From Pseudogulbenkiania sp. (GTDB taxonomy: Bacteria > Pseudomonadota > Gammaproteobacteria > Burkholderiales > Chromobacteriaceae): DNA of 64,000 bases. This document shows, piece after piece, positions 27,602 to 35,222 of the stretch; the first letter of the stretch is position 1, and each line of letters opens with the position of its first letter. The stretch covers positions 173,678-237,677 of the forward strand of contig JAGLBD010000001.1 in assembly GCA_018260425.1 (NCBI GenBank), written 5' to 3'. Under the pieces are notes generated by a model that saw only the letters and a program-made list of their open reading frames with translations, ran no database searches and was not told the DNA's origin. Position numbers and translations under genes: made by a program.

Positions 27602-29311
27602 TCAGTCCAGCTTGTTGAAGGCAGCCAGCAAGCTCTGGTGGCGTAAGGAGCCTTCCATGTCGGGGCCGAGACGGGTGAGTCCGAAGAAGCGCGACTCGCC
27701 GGCCAGCAGCGCTACCGCGGTATCGACGGCTTCCTGACCGTATAGCTTGGCCAGCGACGCAAGGTAGTTGTCGGGATCATCAAATTCCATCAACGCACTC
27801 ACGCAGCGGTAGACCCGACGGCGCGCCTCGGGCAATTCACCGAAGTGACGCAGCCAATGGCATCCGGCCCGTACCGCTTCGTGATCGCCGCAGGCGAGGC
27901 CAAGCAGGGCTTTCAATTCGGCGACACGCAAGGTTTTCCAGGGGGAGCCCTCATCGGCGGCAAGCCCGATGACTTCCGGGATCAGGCGCTGTTCGGCCAG
28001 TCCGGAACGGTCCAGTTGGTCCAGCACATTCCGGACCCCCTGTTTGTCCAGCGCCGGCAAATCCAGCAGGGCAGGACGGAGCTGGTTTGCTACGCTATTG
28101 TTTTCCCATTCAAGATCTTCGACATCGTAGATTTCCGACATGCCCGGAACCACGACGCGGCAGGCGTAGGCGCCGATTTCTTCGAAGTCGGCGACATACA
28201 CCTCGAAGCCATCCTGCTCAATGGCGTGACGCAACCACTGGAAATCCTCTTCCGTGTCGTGACTGAACTGCCAATCGACAAACGCGAAATCCGCCGCATC
28301 CGACAAGAAGCGCCAACCAATCTCGCCACTGGAGTCCACAAAGTGGATTTCGCGGTTTTGTGCACTGGCAATTTCTTCATGGTCGAACGACGGTTCGGGA
28401 AATTGCGACAGGTCTTTCAAGGCACGGCCTTGCAGCAGTTCGGTCAGGGCGCGTTCCAGCGCGATGGCGAAGCGCGGATGAGCGCCGAAGCTGGCGAAAC
28501 AGCCCTGGTCATGCGGATTGAGCAAGGTGACGCACATGACGGGATAACGACCGCCCAGCGAAGCGTCGCGAACCAGTATGCCAAAGCCGGCCGCCCGCAA
28601 TTCGGCGATACCTTGCTGGATACCCGGATAGCGAGCCAGGACTGACTCGGGCACTTCGGGTAGGCACAACTCTTCGCTGATGACCTTGAATTTCACGTAG
28701 CGTTCGAGAATTTCCGACATGGCCTGCGCACGGGCTTCGCGTGGCGAGTTACCGGCAGAAAGTCCGTTGCTGACGTAAAGGTTGCCGATGATATTGACCG
28801 GAAACCAGACCGTCTCATTATCGGAAAGACGGGTGTACGGCAGGGTGCAGATGCCGCGCTGTTCGTTGCCGGAGTTGAAGTCGACCAGCATCGAGGCATC
28901 GATGCTGCCCTCCGGATTGTAAAAATCCTGCAATTTCGGCGTCAGCAAACCTTCCGGCCATTGCTCGTCGTCTCCCGTCGGGAACCAGCGTTCTTGCGGG
29001 TAATGGACCCAATCGCGTCCGGCGCGTTGTGCACCGAAGTAGTAATGGCTCCAGAAATGATGGCAGCCGACACGTTCGACAAACTCACCCAACGCACTGG
29101 CCCGGGCAGCCAGCTCACTGGCGCCTTTGCCATTGGTGAACAGTAGCGGACAGTGCGTGTCGCGCAGATGCACCGACCAGACGCTGGCCACCGGGTTAAG
29201 CCAGGAGACTTCCTCCAGATCGAAACCGCGGGCGGCAAGGCGTTGGCCAAGTGTGGCGATAGACTGTTCCAGCGGGGCATCCTTGCCCTCGATCAAACTG
29301 AGTGAAACCAT
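27602..29311 (-). CDS. ycaO: YcaO-domain protein (E. coli YcaO-like)
   Basis: ERVGCHHFWSHYYFG, GICTLPYTRLSDNETVWFPVNIIGNLYVSNGLSAGNSPREARAQAMSEILERYVKFK. Start at 29311 preferred. Confidence 0.9.
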   Translation of the reverse strand: MVSLSLIEGKDAPLEQSIATLGQRLAARGFDLEEVSWLNPVASVWSVHLRDTHCPLLFTNGKGASELAARASALGEFVERVGCHHFWSHYYFGAQRAGRDWVHYPQERWFPTGDDEQWPEGLLTPKLQDFYNPEGSIDASMLVDFNSGNEQRGICTLPYTRLSDNETVWFPVNIIGNLYVSNGLSAGNSPREARAQAMSEILERYVKFKVISEELCLPEVPESVLARYPGIQQGIAELRAAGFGILVRDASLGGRYPVMCVTLLNPHDQGCFASFGAHPRFAIALERALTELLQGRALKDLSQFPEPSFDHEEIASAQNREIHFVDSSGEIGWRFLSDAADFAFVDWQFSHDTEEDFQWLRHAIEQDGFEVYVADFEEIGAYACRVVVPGMSEIYDVEDLEWENNSVANQLRPALLDLPALDKQGVRNVLDQLDRSGLAEQRLIPEVIGLAADEGSPWKTLRVAELKALLGLACGDHEAVRAGCHWLRHFGELPEARRRVYRCVSALMEFDDPDNYLASLAKLYGQEAVDTAVALLAGESRFFGLTRLGPDMEGSLRHQSLLAAFNKLD

Positions 29312-29395
29312 GGTCAGGGGTACCCGCCAAAATGAGTAAGGGGAGGGCACTGTACCTGACTTTTTTCAGCAAGGATACCGTGCCCGATCAGGCTG

Positions 29396-30232
29396 TCAGA
29401 CCGGGGCTCCGGTAAAGAAACGCTCGCGCATTTCGTCCAGTCCCAGACTGTCCAGCAGCTGTTCAAGCTTTTCTGCCGGTTTGCGTCGCGGCAGGTCTTT
29501 CCAGGTGGCGATGATCAACTCGTTCTTCATGGAGTGCTCCCAGCCAACCAGCTCGGTCACACTGACCTGATAGCCGTGAGCTTCCAGTTGCAGGCAGCGC
29601 AACACGTTGGTGATCTGGCTGCCGAATTCGCGGGTATGGATCGGATGGCGCCAGATTTCGGTCAGCACGCTCTGCCCCAGCTGGCGACCCTTGTTTTTGC
29701 GAAGTACGGCCGCGACTTCGGCCTGACAGCAGGGCACCAGTACGATATGCCGGGCTTGTTTGGCCAGGGCAAAATGGATGGCGTCATCGGTTGCCGTGTT
29801 GCAGGCATGCAGTGCCGTCACCACGTCGATGGTGGCGGGCAGCTTCTCGGAACGCGTCGATTCGGCAACGGACAAATTAACGAATGACATACCGCCAAAT
29901 CCCAGCCGGTCGGCCAGTTCCCGGGAGCGGGTGACCAGCTCCTCACGGGTTTCGATGCCGTACAAATGGGCCAACGGGGCTTTTTCCTTGAAGAACAGGT
30001 CATAAAGGATAAAACCGAGGTAGGACTTGCCCGCACCGTGATCGACCAGGGTGATTTCCGGGTGGTCGGCCAGACGTTCTTCCAGCAAGGGTTCGATGAA
30101 CTGGAACAGATGGTAGACCTGCTTGAGCTTGCGCCGACTGTCCTGATTCATCTTGCCGTCGCGGGTCAGTATGTGCAGCTCTTTGAGCAGTTCGATGGAT
30201 TGCCCGGGGCGGACTTCGTATTTGTCAGACAT
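29396..30232 (-). CDS. Class I SAM-dependent methyltransferase
   Basis: LVDHGAGKSYLGFILYDLFF and DVVTALHACNTATDDAIHFALAKQARHIVLVPCCQAE. Confidence 0.82.
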   Translation of the reverse strand: MSDKYEVRPGQSIELLKELHILTRDGKMNQDSRRKLKQVYHLFQFIEPLLEERLADHPEITLVDHGAGKSYLGFILYDLFFKEKAPLAHLYGIETREELVTRSRELADRLGFGGMSFVNLSVAESTRSEKLPATIDVVTALHACNTATDDAIHFALAKQARHIVLVPCCQAEVAAVLRKNKGRQLGQSVLTEIWRHPIHTREFGSQITNVLRCLQLEAHGYQVSVTELVGWEHSMKNELIIATWKDLPRRKPAEKLEQLLDSLGLDEMRERFFTGAPV

Positions 30233-30347
30233 GGTGTTGGCTTCAAACAGGGGTAGACCCTTCATTTTACAGGAATGCTTCGTTTCGTTGTGCTTAGTAT
30301 CTGAGGGTACAATGCCGGATTCGGATGCTAGTTGGAGTGTGACGCTA

Positions 30348-30605
30348 ATGATGACCTTTCTTGGTTCGCGCCTGGATCGCAGCGGTATGGTGCTGGTCAA
30401 TACCCGGCTGGATGGCTATCCCGCCTACTTTCATGTCAAACCTGCCGCGATTGCCGCGTTTCTTGGCGTAACGCTGACACGTCCCGATGATGCCGCGCGT
30501 TTGGTTGACGAAGAGTGGAGCCGGTTGGCGGCCCCGTTCGAGGCATTGGTTCGTCGTCATGGCCAGGATTTCATCGTTGACGAGACCATGTTGCAACATC
30601 GCTGA
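30348..30605 (+). CDS. Small conserved-looking hypothetical protein
   Basis: 85-aa ORF MMTFLGSRLDRSGMVLVNTRLDGYPAYFHVKPAAIAAFLGVTLTRPDDAARLVDEEWSRLAAPFEALVRRHGQDFIVDETMLQHR; alternative start at 30312. Confidence 0.55.
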   Translation: MMTFLGSRLDRSGMVLVNTRLDGYPAYFHVKPAAIAAFLGVTLTRPDDAARLVDEEWSRLAAPFEALVRRHGQDFIVDETMLQHR

Positions 30606-30680
30606 TGCAGTTGGCGGGAATGTGGTTTATTCTGAAATCAGGGAGCGTTTCATCCCCTACGTTACAGGCAAGGAAACATC

Positions 30681-30881
30681 GTGTCGTTCAATAGCAAGCG
30701 CGGAACGGTAAGCCGCAAGTTGATTACCCCGAAATCCTGGGGACAGAAGAGCATGGACAACTTCGGCAAGTCCGGCAATGAACGCAGCTGTGCCCATTGC
30801 GGCAAGCACGGCCTCATTCTGGAGCGCACGATCGCCGGAGAAATGTTCCGTTGCCCTGCGTGCAAGAAATTGCAGTTCTAA
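30681..30881 (+). CDS. Small zinc-ribbon protein
   Basis: 66 aa from GTG: MSFNSKRGTVSRKLITPKSWGQKSMDNFGKSGNERSCAHCGKHGLILERTIAGEMFRCPACKKLQF; two CxxC pairs; followed by a terminator. Confidence 0.65.
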   Translation: MSFNSKRGTVSRKLITPKSWGQKSMDNFGKSGNERSCAHCGKHGLILERTIAGEMFRCPACKKLQF

Positions 30882-30894
30882 ACCCATGCCGTAC

Positions 30895-30930
30895 CAAAGA
30901 AAAAGCCGACTCTCGAGTCGGCCTTTTCTT
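30895..30930. terminator. Bidirectional terminator
   Basis: AAAGAAAAA-GCCGACTC-TC-GAGTCGGC-CTTTTCTTTTT. Confidence 0.85.
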
Positions 30931-30951
30931 TTTGGCGAGTGGCTGTGGTTT

Positions 30952-32352
30952 TCAGCCTGCTTCGGTGGCCAGTACCGCACGCTTGCGCGAGTAGCCGAAG
31001 TACACCACCAGGCCAATCAGCAACCAGACCACGAAACAGAGCCAGGTCAGTGCGGCCAGCTGGGCCATCAGGAATACGCAAAACAGCACGGCAAGGCCCG
31101 GTACCACCGGCACGGCTGGGCAGTGGAACTTGCGCGGCAGATCCGGTTGTTGCTTGCGCAACACGATCACGGCGATGGCGATCAGGCTGAAGGCCGCCAG
31201 CGTGCCGATATTCACCAGTTCGGCAAGCGTGCCGAGCGGCACGAAACCGGCCAGCAAGGCAATCATCGAACCGATGATCCAGGTCGCCTTGTAGGGGGTC
31301 TGGTGTTTCGGATGCACCTCGGAAAACACTTTGGGCAGCAAACCGTCACGCGACATGGCGAAGGTGATGCGGGTTTGTCCGTAGGTCATCACCAGAATCA
31401 CCGTGGTCATGCCGAGAATCGCGCCAATGTTGACGATACCGGCCACCCAGTCGAGACCGGCCACTTCCAGTGCCTTGGAAACCGGATGGTCGACCCCGGC
31501 AAAATCCGGGTAGTGCACGATGCCGGTCATGATCGCCGAGACCACCACGTACAGAATGGAGCAGATGGTCAGGGACCAGATCACGCCGCGGGGAATGTCA
31601 TGCTCCGGGTTTTTCACCTCTTCGGCTGCGCAGGTGACGGCGTCAAAGCCCAGGAAGCTGAAAAAGACGATGGCGGCGCCATGGAATACACCATTCATGC
31701 CATAGGGCAGCACCGGATTCCAGTTGGCGGGTTTGACATGCCATACCCCAAGCGCGATGAACAGCAGCACGACGGCGACCTTGATCACCACCACAATGTT
31801 GTTGAAGCGCTTGGATTCCTTGATGCCGAAGGCCAGCAAGCTGGTAACGCACATGGCGATCAGGAAGGCCGGCAGGTTGAAGAAGGTATGCATGCCGGGG
31901 CGTGCGCCATAGGCGGCGGACAGCGCGTCCGGCAGCGTCAGCCCGAAGCCGGCCAGCAGGTTCTGGAAATAACCGGACCAGCCCACCGAGACGGCGGATG
32001 AGGCCAGCAGATATTCCAGCACCAGATCCCAGCCGATGATCCAGGCGATCAGTTCGCCAAGGGTCGCGTAGGCATAGGTATAGGTCGAGCCGGATACCGG
32101 CAGCATGGAAGCGAATTCGGCGTAGCACAGTGCGGCAAAACCGCATGCCAGTGCACCGATCACGAAAGAAAGCATCAGACCCGGGCCGGCGATCAAGGCC
32201 CCGGTTCCGGTCAAGACGAAAATACCGGTGCCGATGATGGCGCCGATGCCGAGCATGGTGAGGTCGAAGACCCCGAGTTCCTTTTTGAGGCTCTGGGTGC
32301 TCTTGCTGAACGCAAGAATCCCGTGAACGCTCTTTTTGCGCATCAAACTCAT
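30952..32352 (-). CDS. APC-superfamily amino acid permease (cationic amino acid transporter type)
   Basis: LTMLGIGAIIGTGIFVLTGTGALIAGPGLMLSFVIGALACGFAALCYAEFASMLPVSGSTYTYAYATLGELIAWIIGWDLVLEY. Start at 32352. Confidence 0.93.
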   Translation of the reverse strand: MSLMRKKSVHGILAFSKSTQSLKKELGVFDLTMLGIGAIIGTGIFVLTGTGALIAGPGLMLSFVIGALACGFAALCYAEFASMLPVSGSTYTYAYATLGELIAWIIGWDLVLEYLLASSAVSVGWSGYFQNLLAGFGLTLPDALSAAYGARPGMHTFFNLPAFLIAMCVTSLLAFGIKESKRFNNIVVVIKVAVVLLFIALGVWHVKPANWNPVLPYGMNGVFHGAAIVFFSFLGFDAVTCAAEEVKNPEHDIPRGVIWSLTICSILYVVVSAIMTGIVHYPDFAGVDHPVSKALEVAGLDWVAGIVNIGAILGMTTVILVMTYGQTRITFAMSRDGLLPKVFSEVHPKHQTPYKATWIIGSMIALLAGFVPLGTLAELVNIGTLAAFSLIAIAVIVLRKQQPDLPRKFHCPAVPVVPGLAVLFCVFLMAQLAALTWLCFVVWLLIGLVVYFGYSRKRAVLATEAG

Positions 32353-32711
32353 TATAGTGTCCCTGGTAACGATGACTGGCTGTCTGTGTCTGCGCACGAG
32401 TCAGCCGCCATGCCGGGCTGACGGATTCTGTGTCCGGCATGCCCTGCAGTCTTGCTTGATGAAACACCCGGGGGGAGATTGCGTTACGGTCATGCGAGCC
32501 GACGGTTAAATCCGTTCATCTCGGTCGGGGGCCTGGTCTTCGGGCAATGAATCCGGCATGGGCTGGTTTCATCCTGTGCTGCCACGAGGGGGCGCTCCAC
32601 GGTTGGAGGCTTCGTCATGCCGGTTCGATCACTCCGGCGCGGGTCGATACGACCATTTCTGATGGCCTTGCGTACTATTTTCGACAGTCGAATGGATACA
32701 ATCGAACGGCC

Positions 32712-32833
32712 GAAAAATAAAGCGGTCCGCTGATCGAAAGCGGACCGTCTTGGTACTGATACTTTTAACGTTTGCCACTGAAAATTGCAAGAGTCTAACT
32801 GGAGTTTTTGGTAAAAAACCAAGTCATATTCCT
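32712..32833 (-). ncRNA. Candidate small RNA (orphan promoter plus intrinsic terminator)
   Basis: Minus strand: TTGAAT-N18-TATTCT promoter-like boxes (32864-32869/32840-32845), predicted start near 32833, ending in hairpin CGGTCCGCT...AGCGGACCG (32723-32747) followed by TTTATTTTT. Confidence 0.45.
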
Positions 32834-32994
32834 CGTTTAAGAATATGTCATATTCTTTTTGCTATTCAATAGTTTGTCTGGATTCCCTGCGCGATCAAGC
32901 CCGGTTCGACATCGGATGGTGAGTCTTTCCGATAGTCCCGACGCCGGGTGTGCGCCATGCTTGATCCTTTGCCGAGAGTCGGCACGGGAGCGCG

Positions 32995-33531
32995 ATGAGA
33001 GAACCGGGGCAAGGCTTCAGCCTGATAGAAGCGATGGTGGTGTTGGCCCTGATGGGGATTGCCGCCGCCATGGCGATGCCGGCCTGGAACGGTGTTGTGG
33101 CCAAGCGTCGGGTGGGCAGCACGCTGGAAGCGATGACATCGCTGCTGCGTCTCGCCCAATTGACGGCCCGGGCGCGTGGCCAGACCTTGGCGATGTGCCC
33201 ATTGGCCAGTGACCGGCGCCGGGAAATTCATGGCTGCAAATCGATATCGCGGCCTGAGCCGTGGCGTGACGGAATGCTGCTGTTCCTGCCGGGAGACGGG
33301 GGTGTTTCCGACTATCAGGCCGGCCGGGCACTACGGTATGTCCTGTTCGACCGACAGGTTTTGGTCAGTGGCGGAGGTCCCTTCTTTGTTGATCCACAGG
33401 GCCATTTCGAGACAGATCGTCCGGCGTTCTGGCGTATCGTTGCCGGACGCGCCTGCGCCACCTTGACGGTGGGAAACCATGGCGAGGCGGTGCAATGTCA
33501 TGGGGCGACGTGCCCGGGGTGTGCGTCATGA
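32995..33531 (+). CDS. Minor pilin, FimT/GspH (PilH) family
   Basis: Prepilin N-terminus GFSLIEAMVVLALMGIAAAMAMPAW. Confidence 0.85.
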   Translation: MREPGQGFSLIEAMVVLALMGIAAAMAMPAWNGVVAKRRVGSTLEAMTSLLRLAQLTARARGQTLAMCPLASDRRREIHGCKSISRPEPWRDGMLLFLPGDGGVSDYQAGRALRYVLFDRQVLVSGGGPFFVDPQGHFETDRPAFWRIVAGRACATLTVGNHGEAVQCHGATCPGCAS

Positions 33532-33707
33532 AAGGACATACCCTCATTGAAGTCCTGATGGCGATTTGCATTCTGCTGGTGGCAGCCTTGCCCATCATAG
33601 AGGTACGCCGACTGCTGTATCGGGATGTGCTGGAGAGCGAGCGCCGTGGCGCGGTGTTGCTCGAGTTGCGTAGCGAGCATGAACACGCCATCGCCCGCCG
33701 GCCATGA
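33528..33707 (+). CDS. Very short PilV/PilI-like minor pilin
   Basis: MKGHTLIEVLMAICILLVAALPIIEVRRLLYRDVLESERRGAVLLELRSEHEHAIARRP, prepilin-like TLIEV motif, only 59 aa. Confidence 0.65.
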   Translation: MKGHTLIEVLMAICILLVAALPIIEVRRLLYRDVLESERRGAVLLELRSEHEHAIARRP

Positions 33708-34405
33708 GAGCGGTCAGACAACGTGGCATCGGACTGATCGAACTGGTGATTGCCGGTGCCTTGGCCACCGTGCTGGGGGCGTTGGCCTGTCAGTTGCTGT
33801 TTGTCGATGGCGGCGCCGGCTGGCTGGCGGGCATGCGAGCCAGACAGCAGGCCAGAGTTGCCGCGACGGTGTTGGCGACGGATCTGATCCATGCCGGGCG
33901 GGATGGCTGTCAGCCGGTCACGCCGGATACCGGTGCCCAAGTGAAGGCGTTTTCCCGCACCGCCGTGCTCGTGCTGAGGCAATGTCGCGGGGCCATTCCG
34001 CTTTTTCTGTCACCCGATCATCCATGGCACTCGGCCGGGGTGCCCGCCTGCGTGAGCGACCCGGTGTTCAGGGACTGGTCGCTGAGTTCCTGCGGCTATC
34101 CCGCCCAAACGGTTTGTGCGCGCATTGTCCGGCAGCGTTTCGTGCTGCAGACGCCGTTGCCGGCGAAAAATGACGCAGGAGCACCGTGTCACCACTACCC
34201 CTCGTTGCAGGCGAGTCGTTGTTACCAAATCCGTTGGTATCTGCGCGGCGGGATCTTGTGGCGGGAAGAGCTTCCCGGGGCAGTTCAAGCCATGCTCGGC
34301 GGCGACCCGCGTTTGCAATTGAGTCTGGTAGATAAGGGGCGTCAGGTTGAAATCCGTCTCAACGAACGCTGTCTGACCGTGGCCCTGAACCGTCATGCGT
34401 CATGA
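33704..34405 (+). CDS. PilW/PilJ-like minor pilin
   Basis: RQRGIGLIELVIAGALATVLGALACQLLF prepilin N-terminus, position in cluster. Confidence 0.75.
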   Translation: MRAVRQRGIGLIELVIAGALATVLGALACQLLFVDGGAGWLAGMRARQQARVAATVLATDLIHAGRDGCQPVTPDTGAQVKAFSRTAVLVLRQCRGAIPLFLSPDHPWHSAGVPACVSDPVFRDWSLSSCGYPAQTVCARIVRQRFVLQTPLPAKNDAGAPCHHYPSLQASRCYQIRWYLRGGILWREELPGAVQAMLGGDPRLQLSLVDKGRQVEIRLNERCLTVALNRHAS

Positions 34406-34790
34406 ACAAGGCAGCCTGTTGCTCATCATGTTGCTGGTGCTGCTGCTGGCGACGTTGAGCAGCATGTCGGCGTTGCGTCAGACGCTGGACATTCGCTACC
34501 TGCTGCGCGAGGAGTCCGTGACGCAGCGGGATTTCATCCGGGCCGAGCAGACCTTGGCCGCATGGGAAGCCCGGTTGTCGCAGCGACCGTCCGCTACCGT
34601 GTCTATGGAGAACCCATGCACCTGTATCGAATGTCTGGAACAGTCACCAGAGGGGACGCGGCTCTATCGCTTGACCGTGCAAGCGGGGCAGAGCCGCGTA
34701 CAGGTCTATTGGCAGCGGGATGCCGCAGGGCAGGGATGCCGCTTGGGCTGGACCGCCTTGCCCAACACGGCCTGTCCTTGCTCGAAATGA
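34395..34790 (+). CDS. PilX/PilK-like minor pilin
   Basis: MRHEQGSLLLIMLLVLLLATLSSMSALRQTLDIRYLLREESVTQRDFIRAEQTLAAWEARL. Confidence 0.7.
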   Translation: MRHEQGSLLLIMLLVLLLATLSSMSALRQTLDIRYLLREESVTQRDFIRAEQTLAAWEARLSQRPSATVSMENPCTCIECLEQSPEGTRLYRLTVQAGQSRVQVYWQRDAAGQGCRLGWTALPNTACPCSK

Positions 34791-35158
34791 CGGTGGCGCT
34801 GGCCATCCTGGGCATTTTTTGTTGTTTTGCTGTCTGGCAGTGGCGAGAACCGGTTATCCGGGTACAACATGCCGCCGCACGGACGCAATTGCTGCATGCC
34901 GCCGTGTTGATGGAGCACTGGTACGATGCCCGCGAGTCCAGTGGTGGAGGCAATATGGCATGGCCTTCTCTGGCCTATCTGGACAGTGCTCATTATCAGC
35001 TGTCGTTTGGCAGCGCCCTGGACCGGAACAAGGGCAAATACCGTATTTATGCGCGACCCTTGCCCGGCGCCGCCGACACGTCGACGTTTTTCTTGCTCGA
35101 CGAAGCCGCTGTGGTACGGGTCTGCACCCAGAAAGGCGGTCATCGCGATTGCCTGTAA
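34736..35158 (+). CDS. PilE/PilX-type minor pilin
   Basis: In-frame ATG at 34736: MPLGLDRLAQHGLSLLEMTVALAILGIFCCFAVWQW..., C-terminal KGKYRIYARPLP...RVCTQKGGHRDCL disulfide-loop region. The ORF-track start 34562 is too far upstream. Confidence 0.72.
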   Translation: MPLGLDRLAQHGLSLLEMTVALAILGIFCCFAVWQWREPVIRVQHAAARTQLLHAAVLMEHWYDARESSGGGNMAWPSLAYLDSAHYQLSFGSALDRNKGKYRIYARPLPGAADTSTFFLLDEAAVVRVCTQKGGHRDCL

Positions 35159-35170
35159 GGGCATTGATAT

Positions 35171-35195
35171 AAAAAAACCGCCCACGAGGGGCGGT
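35171..35195 (-). terminator. Intrinsic terminator of the emr-like operon
   Basis: Minus strand ACCGCCC-CTCGT-GGGCGGT-TTTTTT. Confidence 0.85.
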
Positions 35196-35222
35196 AAAGC
35201 GGTCTACATGAAACAGGGTGTC

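Noticed and set aside
27602-29311. YcaO gene as a RiPP (azoline) biosynthetic cluster
   Set aside because: Sequence resembles the stand-alone housekeeping E. coli YcaO; no precursor peptide, dehydrogenase or transporter genes are adjacent.
30778-32001. 407-aa plus-strand ORF antisense to the amino acid permease
   Set aside because: Begins in the frame overlapping the zinc-ribbon gene and runs through a terminator; composition is that of a shadow ORF.
32490-32822. 110-aa minus-strand ORF in the pilin/permease gap
   Set aside because: Uses a TTG start, reads straight through the terminator-like hairpin and U-run, and has no recognisable motif. The sRNA/leader interpretation explains the structure better, though this remains untested.
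32995-35158. Minor pilin cluster as a new secretion or pilus system
   Set aside because: Order and motifs fit the known neisserial pilHIJKX-type minor pilin cluster. Only the short PilV-like gene and missing PilY1 are kept as findings.
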